Below are positions 1 to 9,054 of a stretch of DNA of 47,420 bases, one piece after another; position 1 is the first letter of the stretch; each line of letters starts with the position of its first letter. Made by a program: the position numbers and the translations under genes. The stretch covers positions 1-47,420 of the forward strand of contig CALEYW010000081.1 in NCBI GenBank assembly GCA_937927945.1, written 5' to 3'. The notes below the pieces were generated by a model, which worked only from the letters and a program-made list of their open reading frames with translations, was not told where the DNA came from and ran no database searches. The stretch comes from an uncultured candidate division WPS-2 bacterium (lineage in GTDB: Bacteria > Vulcanimicrobiota > Vulcanimicrobiia > Vulcanimicrobiales > Vulcanimicrobiaceae).

Positions 1-322
<322 letters not shown>

Positions 323-439
323 AGTACGCTACAAAATAATGAACGCAATTGAGTTTGGTTCATGGAAGTTCTTCTCTGTGCAGCTTTCGCCCGCGATTTG
401 CCTCGAGCTCCGGCTCGGCATCGCGGTGCGGATCAAGTT

Positions 440-555
<116 letters not shown>

Positions 556-566
556 TAATCCGTACG

Positions 567-606
567 AAGAGCCCGCCGATCGACAACGATCGAGCGGGCT
601 CTTTGC
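567..606 (+). terminator. Rho-independent terminator of the rRNA operon
   Basis: A long hairpin right after the 5S gene. AGAGCCCGC (568-576) pairs with GCGGGCTCT (594-602), extended by CGATCG/CGATCG around an ACAA loop, and is followed by a short T-rich stretch (CTTTGCGTTT). It also separates the rRNA operon from the convergent tautomerase-like gene that ends at 614. Confidence 0.85.
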
Positions 607-613
607 GTTTGGC

Positions 614-1177
614 CTAGCCGTCGCGTTCGCCGGGTGCCGGGCCCGGTGGCGGCGCGATGTCGACGATCGCATCCGAGCCAATGCGTTCGCGCAGGCACAG
701 GTACGCGACGCACGCACCGAGCGCAAACCCGAGCCACACGGCCGCGACGCGAAGGCCGCCGCTCGTGCGGACCGGACGATCGCCGCTTGCCGCCGGCAGC
801 TCGTCGGCCGCGTTTCCCGCCAGGGCGAACGTGTGCGGATCGTAGCTGTTGAGTTTCACGTTGACATGCCACCGTTCGCTCGGCGGGATCCCGAGCGCTT
901 CGATCAGCACGTCGGTGAGTCGATTTCGCAGGGCGAACCAACTGCGCTCGTCCACTTCGGGAGCGCTGATGTCGAGGTGCGTGTCGGCGATCCCGCCGTC
1001 GGAGACGAGCCGGCCCGCGATCGCGAAGTCGCTCGGCTCGAACGGCGTGAAGTGTACGCTGGTCCACTCCGGCTTCGCTGCGGGCAGGATGTCGAGGACG
1101 GTCGCGGTCAGCTCGTCGGCGAGGTGACGCTTCGTCACGTCGTCGAGCAGCAGCGAGGAGAGGCGCAGATACGGCAT
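614..1177 (-). CDS. Tautomerase-like protein with C-terminal membrane anchor
   Basis: Predicted 187-aa protein starting MPYLRLSS. Proline directly after the initiator methionine is the hallmark of the 4-oxalocrotonate tautomerase/CHMI superfamily, where Pro becomes the N-terminal catalytic base, so this ATG is preferred over in-frame upstream ones. Residues 1 to about 115 look like a tautomerase fold with a second helical half (ERSWFALRNRLTDVLIEALG). Unusually, a hydrophobic stretch follows at about residues 142-160 (VAAVWLGFALGACVAYLCL) and then a short Pro-rich tail, predicting attachment to the membrane. Its substrate is unknown. It ends 8 nt from the rRNA terminator and begins about 60 nt beyond the stop of the GH130 gene, so it could be the last gene of that transcript. 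Confidence 0.6.
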   Translation of the reverse strand: MPYLRLSSLLLDDVTKRHLADELTATVLDILPAAKPEWTSVHFTPFEPSDFAIAGRLVSDGGIADTHLDISAPEVDERSWFALRNRLTDVLIEALGIPPSERWHVNVKLNSYDPHTFALAGNAADELPAASGDRPVRTSGGLRVAAVWLGFALGACVAYLCLRERIGSDAIVDIAPPPGPAPGERDG

Positions 1178-1236
1178 ATTGTCTCGTACCCGCGTGCGGC
1201 GTGATCCCATGCGCGGGCGGCACTTGGACCTTCGGA

Positions 1237-2265
1237 TCAGGTAGCTGCCGGCATGCCCCAACGCAGCCGGGTGCGGGCGGAACCGATCATCTTGTCGCCG
1301 GCGCCATAGTAGAACGTGAGGTCATTGCCATCGAGGATCATGCCCTCGACGAAAACAACGTTGGGCACCTGACCGTCGCGCTCCCACGGAAGATATGCAC
1401 CGAAGAGCGGCGTCTCCGAACGGGCGATGACCTTCGTGGGGTCGTTCTTGTCGAACAGTGCCCAGCCCGTGGAATACACCAAATATTGATCGGCGCCGTT
1501 GTAGATCAGGAGAATCCCCTGGTCGGTTACGATCGGTGGCGGCCCCGGTTCTACGACGTTGCTGTCGAACATCCGCGGACGCGTCTGAAGCACCGACGTC
1601 GACATCGCGTCCGTCCAGTGCAGCAAGTCGTCCGAATAGGCCAGCCCCATCTGGCCGGGTTTGAGGTCGTTCTGGTACGCTCCGTCACCGAGATAGTACA
1701 TCCACCACCGGCCGTTGATCTTCTGAGGAACGATCGCGCCCGACTTGGTCCAGCCGACGTTCCATCGTCCGCGGTAGGCGGGAAGAATGACGCCGTGACG
1801 ATCCCAGTGGATGAGATCCTTGGAGGTCGCAAGACAGAGTTGCGCGCTCTGTTCGACGGAGTTGTATCCGGTGTAGGTCAGGTAGTACGTGCCGGCGATC
1901 GAGACCAGCCGCGGATCTTCTACGCCGCCTTGAAACTCGTACGGCGCCTGGGGTGTGAGCACCGGCGTGGCGCGCCGGTCGAAATGCACGCCGTCTTTCG
2001 ACACCGCGTACCCGATGCTCGAGGTGCCGTGCGCGTCTTGCGCACGATAGAGAAGCACGATGCCGTCTTTCGTTCGCATCGCGGAGGGATTGAACACGCC
2101 CGCGCTCTCGAAACCGCTCCCGACCGGCGAAAGGAGCGGGAGGTTCGACACGCGCTCGAACGGCCCGAACGGAGGCGACGGTGCGGCGTCGGTGACACGC
2201 AGCATGCCGCTCGCTCCAATCACGCCGCCGGCGATCGTGCCGAGTGCCGCTCGACGCGTGAGCAT
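1237..2265 (-). CDS. Glycoside hydrolase family 130-like protein (mannoside phosphorylase/glycosidase type)
   Basis: Predicted 342-aa five-bladed-propeller enzyme. GH130-type motifs are visible: FNPSAM near residue 65, GVEDPRLVSI (with the EDPR acidic pair expected in the active site) and EPGPPPI followed by GILLIYNGAD. GH130 members act on beta-mannosides by phosphorolysis or hydrolysis; which applies here cannot be told from sequence alone. The N-terminus MLTRRAALGTIAGG carries a twin arginine and a hydrophobic segment, suggesting Tat or Sec export to the periplasm, which would favour hydrolysis because phosphate-dependent enzymes are normally cytoplasmic (inference). Its ATG overlaps the stop of the upstream TonB-dependent receptor gene (TGATG), so the two are translationally coupled and likely act on the same glycan. 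Confidence 0.8.
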   Translation of the reverse strand: MLTRRAALGTIAGGVIGASGMLRVTDAAPSPPFGPFERVSNLPLLSPVGSGFESAGVFNPSAMRTKDGIVLLYRAQDAHGTSSIGYAVSKDGVHFDRRATPVLTPQAPYEFQGGVEDPRLVSIAGTYYLTYTGYNSVEQSAQLCLATSKDLIHWDRHGVILPAYRGRWNVGWTKSGAIVPQKINGRWWMYYLGDGAYQNDLKPGQMGLAYSDDLLHWTDAMSTSVLQTRPRMFDSNVVEPGPPPIVTDQGILLIYNGADQYLVYSTGWALFDKNDPTKVIARSETPLFGAYLPWERDGQVPNVVFVEGMILDGNDLTFYYGAGDKMIGSARTRLRWGMPAAT

Positions 2266-5000
2266 CAGTACCGCACCGCCAGATTCAGGTTGATCGTGCG
2301 CGGACCGATCCCGTACAGGTTCGTACTGCCGGCGCCGAAATACGGCGTGTAGTCGCCTGAGGTCGCGTACCCGTTGAGCGGGTACGCGATGCCCGAGTTG
2401 TCGATCTGGTCGTAGAACGCCTTGTACTGAAGCAGGTTGCGCACGTACACCGTGACGGTGGCGCGACGACTGACGTCTTTGTTGACCGTGAGATCGGTAC
2501 GTATGAACGCCGGCAGGCCGTACTGGTTGTTGCGGCCTTGATAGTAACCTTGGAGTCGCAAGTGCAGTGCGTTCGGCGCCGAGTAGTCGAGCGCGAGGGA
2601 CCCGTTGTGAAGCGGGATGCCGGGTACTTGCGTGCCGACGATCGTCGTCTTCGAGCCGACGATGAACTGTTGCGGCAGCGAGCGGTACGAGTTCGACTCG
2701 ACGCCGTATTCGTAGTCGACGAACAGCCGGCGGGTCACGCGCTGCCGGCCGGTGAGATCGATGCCCTGAACGAGAACACGACCCAAGTTGTAGTTGCCCT
2801 GGAGCGTGAGATACTGCAGGATGGCCGGCGAAATCGGAACGCCGCACGCGTCGGCATAGGCTTGCTCGTACGCGGCGAGCATCGCCGGCGAGAGAAAGGC
2901 GGTGCCCGTGTACGTCAGCGGCGCATTCGTCCCGTACTGGACCTGACTCGCGAAGTTCTCCGCATAGAGCTCGAGCTGCGTCGTGGAATCGCCGGCCCAA
3001 CGATGCGCGAAGGAGACTTCTTCGTCGCTGGCGCGCTCCGGCTTGGTGAATCCGGCCGGCGCGTTGCCGATCGAGTTCTGCTGATTGCAGCGTCCTTGCA
3101 CCCCGGAGCCGAACTGCGCGATGGGCGTAGGCACGAAGGTGGCGTTGTTGGGCGCGTAGGGGAGAGCCGACGATTCGCCCGCGGCGACGCGGAAGGTGTT
3201 GTTGCCCTTGCGATACAGCACGGCGACGCGCGGATCGTTGAACCACGCATTCGGCTGCTGCGAATTCTTGACGTAATCGGTGAAGTAGAAGCTGAGCGGA
3301 GAGCCGGCTGAATGGTGGACGAGCCGGGCGAAGACCGATTGGATGTCGTTGCCGTAGGTGAACAAATAGTTTCCGGTCGCGTTGTAATTCTGATCGAACG
3401 ACCAGCCTAGCTCGTCCTGGCGATAGTTGTTGGTGTAGTAACCGAGCTCGACGTCGTCGTTCTTGAAGATCAGGTCGTCGGTGACCGTGAACCCGGCCTC
3501 CGAGTCGTGCGTCTGCTTCGTGTGGACGCCGTTGAGATCGCCGGGGAAATTTTGGTATTGACTCGACTGGTACAGCTGCGATCGCTTGAAGATGCTTGCG
3601 TACGCATCGACGACGAAACGGTAGCGCTGTCCCTCGACGACGAACTTGACGTCGTTGTCGTTGTTGTTCGTCGCGATCGATCCGAGCTCACCGGTACTGT
3701 AGCCACTGTTGAGCGAGGCGTACGAGGCCGGCGTCTGGCACGGCTGGCCGCCGTCGTTCTCACCGTTCGGTCCGATACCGTACGGCACACCCTTGAAGTT
3801 CGTCGCCGTGAAGCTGCCCGCCGGACACAGGTCGGACGCCTTCTTGCCGGCGAGCTTCTGCTGTGCTTGCGTCAGCGCGAGACTGTACGGGAAGTAATCG
3901 ATCGACTTGTTGCCGGCGTTGTCTTCCAGCTGTGCGCTGCCGAGAATCGTCGCGGTGGCGGTGATCGCCGGCGAAATGGCATAGGAGAGCTTCGCGAACT
4001 CGGACTTCACCGTGAACGGTGCGTTGAACGAGACACTATTGCGCGCCGCGACGGATGATTCCGTTGCGGTGGGATCCCAGCCGTTACGCGGTTCGTAACG
4101 AGTCGTCGGACCGTACGGTCCTTGAATCCCTTCGGTGCCGAATGAGAGCGCGTATCCGAGCTTCCCGGCGGTTCCCGTCGCGTTCACCGCGGTCGTGAGA
4201 TGTCCGAACGTGCCGAAGCCCTGCATGAAGGTCGTGCGCGGCAACAAGGTGGGCGAGATCGTGCGGAAATCGATGACGCCGCCGATTGCGTTGATGGGGT
4301 ACAGCTCGCCTTTGCCCGAACCGTACACGACGTTGATGGTCTGGAACGGAAACAGCGCGACGCTGTTCAGCGCCACTTCGGTCGGATGGCCGTCGATGAG
4401 CTGCTGTGCGCCGAGACCGCGAAGCGTGACCGAGACGTCGATACCCGGCGCCGAAATGCCCGTCGAGAGGTTGACGTTGGGGAGGTCCTTGAGCGCGTTG
4501 ATGGCGCTGACCGTTCCTTGCGCGAGTTGGTCGCTCGCGACGATGGTGTGCTGAATCACCGTGGCGGGCTGAAGCGCATCGTTCGCCCGGGCGGAAGAGT
4601 GTCCGATCGTCTTCATGCCGCTGCTCGCGTTTTGGGCACGTTGCAGCGAGAGCGTAACCGACGTGGAGAGTCCCGTGACGATGGCGACGTTGTCGGTCTG
4701 TTGCGTTTCGTAGCCGGCCGACGTCGCCTGGAACGTGTACATGCCCGGCGGAAGCATCAAGGTGAACGAACCGTTTGCATCGGCCGTCGTGCGATATTTC
4801 GTCCCGACCGCGATGACCGGAGCGCCGGCGAGCGGAAGTCCGCTCGAACGATCGACCACCAATCCGTTCACGGTGACGCTTCCGACTTGCACCGCGGCAG
4901 GCGGTGCAGCCGGCGTGCCTCCCGTGGCCTGCGCGAGGGCTGGCGCTGCGAGGGCATACGCAAAAGCGATGCCCAGAAGGCACGACAAAAATGGTCGCAC
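2265..5000 (-). CDS. TonB-dependent outer-membrane receptor with N-terminal carboxypeptidase-regulatory-like domain
   Basis: Predicted 911-aa protein with a GTG start (MRPFLSC). It begins with a signal peptide of about 23 residues ending ALAAPALAQA. A CarboxypepD-regulatory-like beta-sandwich follows at about residues 40-120 (VNGLVVDRSSGLPLAGA; GSFTLMLPPGMYTF). The plug domain covers about 140-260 (VTLRGLGAQQLIDG; NVVYGSGKGELYPINAIGG). The rest is a 22-strand-type barrel ending in the aromatic residue of NLNLAVRY, as expected for BAM recognition. No SusD-like partner lies beside it. It is coupled to a downstream GH130 gene, suggesting import of an oligosaccharide, possibly mannose-containing, although the ligand is inferred. 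About 210 nt upstream separate it from a degraded exporter gene. Confidence 0.9.
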   Translation of the reverse strand: MRPFLSCLLGIAFAYALAAPALAQATGGTPAAPPAAVQVGSVTVNGLVVDRSSGLPLAGAPVIAVGTKYRTTADANGSFTLMLPPGMYTFQATSAGYETQQTDNVAIVTGLSTSVTLSLQRAQNASSGMKTIGHSSARANDALQPATVIQHTIVASDQLAQGTVSAINALKDLPNVNLSTGISAPGIDVSVTLRGLGAQQLIDGHPTEVALNSVALFPFQTINVVYGSGKGELYPINAIGGVIDFRTISPTLLPRTTFMQGFGTFGHLTTAVNATGTAGKLGYALSFGTEGIQGPYGPTTRYEPRNGWDPTATESSVAARNSVSFNAPFTVKSEFAKLSYAISPAITATATILGSAQLEDNAGNKSIDYFPYSLALTQAQQKLAGKKASDLCPAGSFTATNFKGVPYGIGPNGENDGGQPCQTPASYASLNSGYSTGELGSIATNNNDNDVKFVVEGQRYRFVVDAYASIFKRSQLYQSSQYQNFPGDLNGVHTKQTHDSEAGFTVTDDLIFKNDDVELGYYTNNYRQDELGWSFDQNYNATGNYLFTYGNDIQSVFARLVHHSAGSPLSFYFTDYVKNSQQPNAWFNDPRVAVLYRKGNNTFRVAAGESSALPYAPNNATFVPTPIAQFGSGVQGRCNQQNSIGNAPAGFTKPERASDEEVSFAHRWAGDSTTQLELYAENFASQVQYGTNAPLTYTGTAFLSPAMLAAYEQAYADACGVPISPAILQYLTLQGNYNLGRVLVQGIDLTGRQRVTRRLFVDYEYGVESNSYRSLPQQFIVGSKTTIVGTQVPGIPLHNGSLALDYSAPNALHLRLQGYYQGRNNQYGLPAFIRTDLTVNKDVSRRATVTVYVRNLLQYKAFYDQIDNSGIAYPLNGYATSGDYTPYFGAGSTNLYGIGPRTINLNLAVRY

Positions 5001-5210
5001 GAATTGACCCCGTTCCGGAAAACACGCGGTGCGCGATCCGTAGCCGGGCGCGACAAGTGCGCCACATCCGGTTCAAACCGACTACCGTACTTGCCTGAGC
5101 TGGAAGAGAACTTCCTCCCGCATGCTCGCGCACGGATGAAACTTCGACCACGATCACACGCGCGGCTGACTCGCACACGGTGCAGTGCGTCAGAACGACT
5201 CGACGGACTC

Positions 5211-6052
5211 AGGTTCGTCGCGAGACCGATCGTGAGCGCCGTCGCAAACGGGCTCGCCTGGACGATGCCGATGGCCGGGAAGGCGTGCGCGAGCGCGATC
5301 GTGCCCAAGCACGACACGACGATCCAACCGATGTCGCGATACCGCGCCTGCAGGATGAGTGCGATGCCGATCGCCATCAGAACCCCTGCCACCACGCTGA
5401 GCGCGCGCTCGTGCCGCCGGCGCTCACCGTCGTTGCGCTGTTGAGGACCGTATTCCCGCCGAACCCGGATCCGAGCGCGAAGCCGCAGCCGAGCGAGAGC
5501 AGCGTCACGAACACGCCGCCGAGCCGCGCGGTACCCGAGACCCAATTGCGGTTGGCGAGTTCCCTCAGCGCCGTGGTGAGGGAATAGCCGGGGAGCAGCT
5601 GCACGATCGCGGCGATCAGCACGACGTAGAGCGCGACGGAGCCCACGAAGCGTTCCCACAGCGCGATGATCACCGTCGCGACGAAGGCTGCGGCGAACTC
5701 GAAGACGCGGTCGACGCGCGGCCAACGCTGGGCGAGCGCGCCGATTGCGCCGATCGTGATCCCCGCGAGCGCGGAGGCCTCGACGTCGCGCTGCTCCGGC
5801 CTCGAGTTGGGCGAGTTTTCGCAAGTGCAACCTGCCGGGCTCGAGGCGCAGAATCACCAGCCGTTGCGCGAACCCCGCGCCGACAGCCAGCGTGAGGCTC
5901 GTCGGCAGCACGTTGACCTGCAGCGGGACGCCGCAGGCGATCGCAACGTCGAGCAGGATCTCCTCGAGCGCATCCGTCGACAGCCCGGCTTGATGCAAGC
6001 CGCGCCCGAGCGCGAGCAGCAATTCCGTGCGGTCGTCGCGTGCCGCGTCCAT
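5211..6052 (-). pseudogene. Degraded ThrE/YjjP-YjjB-type threonine/serine exporter gene
   Basis: Three segments in two reading frames resemble a ThrE-family exporter. The first, from ATG 6052, gives the cytoplasmic N-domain (LLALGRGLHQAGLSTDALEE to LHLRKLAQLEAG). At about 5783-5795 the homology jumps one frame to DVEASALAGITIGAIGAL and continues through membrane helices including LLPGYSLTTALRELANRNWV, stopping at 5377. About 40-50 residues expected between these segments (first membrane helices) are missing, as though a deletion not divisible by three occurred. A third segment in the first frame (VVAGVLMAIGIALIL to ATALTIGLATNL) resembles the YjjB/ThrE_2 domain but stops resembling it near 5211, without its last helices. 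The second junction is a TGATG overlap at 5375-5379, so it could also be a natural boundary between two genes. The internal loss and the truncation argue for a pseudogene; assembly error cannot be excluded. Confidence 0.65.
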
Positions 6053-6124
6053 GCCGCAAAAGTTTTCGGCGCAGGACGGTTGCCCGGCCTACCCACGCCG
6101 CGATGAGAGGGGCCCGTGCGATCT

Positions 6125-7495
6125 TTAATCGCCGCCCTCATCCGCGCCATGGTGCTTTCCATGATGCTTGCGCCGCCCGGGCGGAACCCAGCGCGCCGCG
6201 GTCGCCGTCGTGTTGGTGTAGAGCACGCCGGGCTGCGGACCTGCGGAGATGATGACGAGCGCTGACGACCGCTGCCGTAACGGTGTTCCGGCGGCGGGAT
6301 ATTCGTCGATGACGGTGTTCGCCGGCACGGTCGCCAGACGCGCCGCATAGTTCGCGTTGAGGTGCGCGCCGAGCATCACGGCGCGGGCGGTGGTGAGCGT
6401 CAGGCCGCGCACGTCCGGCATGATGATGGCGGCGCTGGGGTGCGGCAGCGGAACCGCCGTTCGCACCGCGACGTCGCGCTGGTGGGGTCGTGCGCCGAGC
6501 GTGAGGCTGAGCGCGAGCACGACGGCCGCCGCGGCCAGCGCGGCCGGCATCGCGGCGCGGCTGCGCCGTTCGCGGGTCCAGAACGCCCGCCGGCGCGGCG
6601 ACGCGACGACGGGCAGCGATCCGACGATCGTCGGCGCGTCCCAGTCGGCAGAAACGCCAGGGGCGCGACGTTCGAGCGCAGCGAGCGCCGCATCCAATTC
6701 GCGCGCCGAAGCGTAGCGCGCGGCGGGGTCTTTTTGCAGCAATCGCTGGACGATGTTCGCTAGGCCGGGACTCATCACGCGCTCGAGCGCGTCGCGTGCG
6801 GGCGGCGGCGACGTGACGTGCGCGACCGCGGTGGCCAGTGCCGACGTCGCATCGAAGGGCAGTGTTCCGGTCATCAGCTGGAAGATCGTGACGCCGAGAC
6901 TGTAGAGATCCGACGCCGGCGTCAGCGGAAGACCTTGCGCCTGTTCCGGTGAGAAGTAGTGCGCGCTGCCGACGAGGCGCCCGGGCTCGGTGAGTGCGAG
7001 ATCGTCGGAGTACGCGGCTTTTGCCAAGCCGAAGTCGGCGACTTTTGCAACCTCGCCCGGCCCGACCAGGACGTTCGCGGGCTTGATGTCACGGTGCAGA
7101 ATGCCGCCCGAATGTGCCGCTGCGAGCGCTTGCGCGATCTGCCGCGCGTACGTTACCGTGCGCGCTTCGCCCAGCGGTCCGTCGCGCGCCAGCAATTGTG
7201 CGAGCGACGGACCGTCGACGAATTCCATGACGAACGCGTGGAGGTCCGCTTCGGCCGGTACGTCATAGATCGTGACGATATGCCGATCGAGTAAGCCCGC
7301 GGCGGCGCGTGCCTCGGCGTAGAAGCGCTGGATCAGGCTTTCGTCGCGCGCGTATTCCGGCCGCAGGATCTTGACCGCGACGTCGCGATCGAGCAGCACG
7401 TCGTAGCCGCGTGACACGGTAGCCATCGCTCCCTCGCCGAGAAGCGGGCCGAGTCGATACCGCCCCCCGAGCACCAGACGTCCTGCCGATTCCAT
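6125..7495 (-). CDS. Membrane Ser/Thr protein kinase with one PASTA domain (PknB/PrkC type)
   Basis: Predicted 456-aa Hanks-type kinase. Visible landmarks are the glycine loop LLGEGAMATV (18-27), the VAIK-type lysine in VAVKIL (K42), HRDIKPANVL with catalytic D136, and the DFG motif in VADFGLAKA (D154). The kinase domain ends near residue 275. A membrane helix follows at about 316-335, then a single extracytoplasmic PASTA repeat (IMPDVRGLTLTTARAVMLGA) at about 357-418 and a His/Lys-rich tail (RRKHHGKHHG). PASTA kinases usually sense muropeptides or lipid II and phosphorylate growth and division proteins; one repeat is few for the family. An AAGGA ribosome site lies about 9 nt before the ATG. 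No PP2C phosphatase is adjacent. Confidence 0.93.
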   Translation of the reverse strand: MESAGRLVLGGRYRLGPLLGEGAMATVSRGYDVLLDRDVAVKILRPEYARDESLIQRFYAEARAAAGLLDRHIVTIYDVPAEADLHAFVMEFVDGPSLAQLLARDGPLGEARTVTYARQIAQALAAAHSGGILHRDIKPANVLVGPGEVAKVADFGLAKAAYSDDLALTEPGRLVGSAHYFSPEQAQGLPLTPASDLYSLGVTIFQLMTGTLPFDATSALATAVAHVTSPPPARDALERVMSPGLANIVQRLLQKDPAARYASARELDAALAALERRAPGVSADWDAPTIVGSLPVVASPRRRAFWTRERRSRAAMPAALAAAAVVLALSLTLGARPHQRDVAVRTAVPLPHPSAAIIMPDVRGLTLTTARAVMLGAHLNANYAARLATVPANTVIDEYPAAGTPLRQRSSALVIISAGPQPGVLYTNTTATAARWVPPGRRKHHGKHHGADEGGD

Positions 7496-7567
7496 GGTTT
7501 CGTCCTTGTTCCCAGATCGGGGCAGCCGAGCATAGCAGGCTCGCCGGAAGGCATCCGCCCGCTCGAT

Positions 7568-8113
7568 TCACCCGTGATGTGCGAACGGGAAACGGTTCAG
7601 CGCGACGTGGCGCGTGCCGCCCGCCTCGCTGCTCGAACGAAACAGCGCGAGCGACGCCGTCTTCAGCACCAGGCCGCGCGGTGCCGCGACGGAGGGAAGC
7701 CTCGGCGAGCCGTCGGCACGCGCGAGCGTCACGTGCGGCACGGCGTCGTCCTCGAACGTGAATCCGAGCGGGTGCAACGCTTCACGCACGCCGGTGCAGA
7801 GCGCCGCGAAGGCGGGCTGAGCATCGCGTGCGCCGACCCAGGCGACGCGGACGTGCTCCGCATCGGGAAACGCGCCCACCGCATCGAGCGGGAGATCGAA
7901 CGGCGTCGCGGCCGCGACGGCGCTGCGGACCCTCGCCGCGATTTCGTCGAGCCGGACCTCGTCGACCATCCCTAAGAACGCGACGGTGAGGTGATAGCGT
8001 TCGGGCGCCACCCACCGGGCGGCGAACCCGCGCTCGCGCATCGCGTCGGCGACGCGCCCGCACGCCGCTCGCGCGGCATCGTCGAGTTCTACGGCGACGA
8101 AGAGGCGGATCAG
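7568..8113 (-). CDS. thpR: RNA 2',3'-cyclic phosphodiesterase (2'-5' RNA ligase family)
   Basis: Predicted 181-aa protein of the 2H phosphoesterase superfamily. Both catalytic HxTx motifs are present: HLTVAFLG near residue 40 and HVTLAR near residue 128. Family members open 2',3'-cyclic phosphates on RNA ends. The conserved N-terminus (usually M-R-L-F-V-A) appears here as IRLFVAVELDD. No ATG, GTG or TTG sits at that point, so the likely start is CTG at 8113, giving MIRLFVAVEL and overlapping the stop of the upstream binding-protein gene (CTGA). The alternative is an ATC start one codon later. The length is normal for the family. Confidence 0.82.
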   Translation of the reverse strand: MIRLFVAVELDDAARAACGRVADAMRERGFAARWVAPERYHLTVAFLGMVDEVRLDEIAARVRSAVAAATPFDLPLDAVGAFPDAEHVRVAWVGARDAQPAFAALCTGVREALHPLGFTFEDDAVPHVTLARADGSPRLPSVAAPRGLVLKTASLALFRSSSEAGGTRHVALNRFPFAHHG

Positions 8114-8931
8114 TGCTGGTACTTCGTTCCGGCGTTGACCGGCGCCGAGCGCAGCGCTCCTTGTTCCAGCCCCCAGCGTTTGAGCAGCATGTCGTAGGTG
8201 CCGTCGCGGATGAGGTCTTCGAGCGCGTGCTGCACTCGGTCGCGCAACGCGACGTTCTGCTTCGCGACCGCGATGCCGTACGGGAGGATGCCGAACTGCC
8301 GCCCGATCACCGCGTATTCGTGGCCGCCCGACAACGTGCGCGCGAGATACGAGACGACCGGATAATCCGAGATGTGCGCTTGTGATTTTCCGGCGAGGAA
8401 CGTCTTGAGCGCGACCTCGTCGGTGGAAGCGGCTTCGATGGTGATCTCGCCGAGGCCGACCGCTTTGCAAGACGCCTGCTGGCGGCGGATCGCCGCTTCT
8501 TGCGAGGTGCCTTTTTCGACGTCGACGGTGTGACCGCAAAGCGTCGCGAGGTCCCAGAGATGCGCGGGGTTCCCGGCTTTGGTCAAGATGCCGCTGCCCG
8601 AGAGAAAGTAGTCGATGAAATCGACGTCGCGCTCGCGTTCTCGCGTATCACCCATCGACGAAAGCACGATGTCGAACTTGCGCGCGCGCAGTGCCGGGAG
8701 CAGCGACGCGAAATCGTGGTTGCGAAAGTCGACCGCTTCGCCCATGCGTTTCCCGAGCGCCTCGGCGAGGTCGTAGTCGAAGCCGACGATCGTCGTGCTG
8801 TTGGGCTTGTAGAACTCGAGCGGTGCATACGAAACGTCCGAGGCGACCCGGAGCACGCCTCCCGCGGCGACCGGGAGCGGGGCGACGGCCGCCAGCAGTG
8901 CGACGAATGCGAAAACGAGGAGCGTTCTCAT
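8110..8931 (-). CDS. ABC transporter substrate-binding protein, family 3 (polar amino-acid type)
   Basis: Predicted 273-aa periplasmic protein. Residues 1 to about 23 form a signal peptide (MRTLLVFAFVALLAAVAPLPVAA). The mature part follows the SBP_bac_3 pattern: LRVASDVSYAPLEFY, VGFDYDLAEALGKRMG, FDIVLSSMGDTRERERDVDFIDYF and GILPYGIAVAKQN. No permease or ATPase gene is adjacent, so it either works with a transporter encoded elsewhere or serves as a sensor. An alternative ATG four codons upstream (8943) is possible; the chosen ATG has GGAAG 8-12 nt before it. The gene overlaps the thpR-like gene by 4 nt, which suggests coupled translation despite the unrelated roles. Confidence 0.88.
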   Translation of the reverse strand: MRTLLVFAFVALLAAVAPLPVAAGGVLRVASDVSYAPLEFYKPNSTTIVGFDYDLAEALGKRMGEAVDFRNHDFASLLPALRARKFDIVLSSMGDTRERERDVDFIDYFLSGSGILTKAGNPAHLWDLATLCGHTVDVEKGTSQEAAIRRQQASCKAVGLGEITIEAASTDEVALKTFLAGKSQAHISDYPVVSYLARTLSGGHEYAVIGRQFGILPYGIAVAKQNVALRDRVQHALEDLIRDGTYDMLLKRWGLEQGALRSAPVNAGTKYQH

Positions 8932-8949
8932 GCGAGCTTCCATGCGAAG

Positions 8950-8955
8950 CCTATA
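8950..8955 (-). promoter_or_regulatory. Candidate -10 element for the binding-protein/thpR transcript
   Basis: On the minus strand the hexamer TATAGG, embedded in GGTACTATAGG, lies just upstream of the substrate-binding-protein gene. It is close enough to the first ATG (8943) that transcription would begin near that codon, supporting the internal ATG at 8931 or a near-leaderless mRNA. No convincing -35 at ideal spacing was found, so this is tentative. Confidence 0.3.
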
Positions 8956-9054
8956 GTACCAGGCGAGCGGCACAAACGCCTACGGCGCCGGCGGACGAAG
9001 CGTGATCGCGGTTGGCGAGCGGACGCGCCGGCCCGCGCGTCGAAAGAATCGCGC

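Noticed and set aside
4868..6052. A single intact 394-codon gene over the ThrE region
   Set aside because: Only the first 85 or so and a middle block resemble ThrE. The stretch between and the end are Arg-rich out-of-frame translation, while the missing membrane helices read in another frame.
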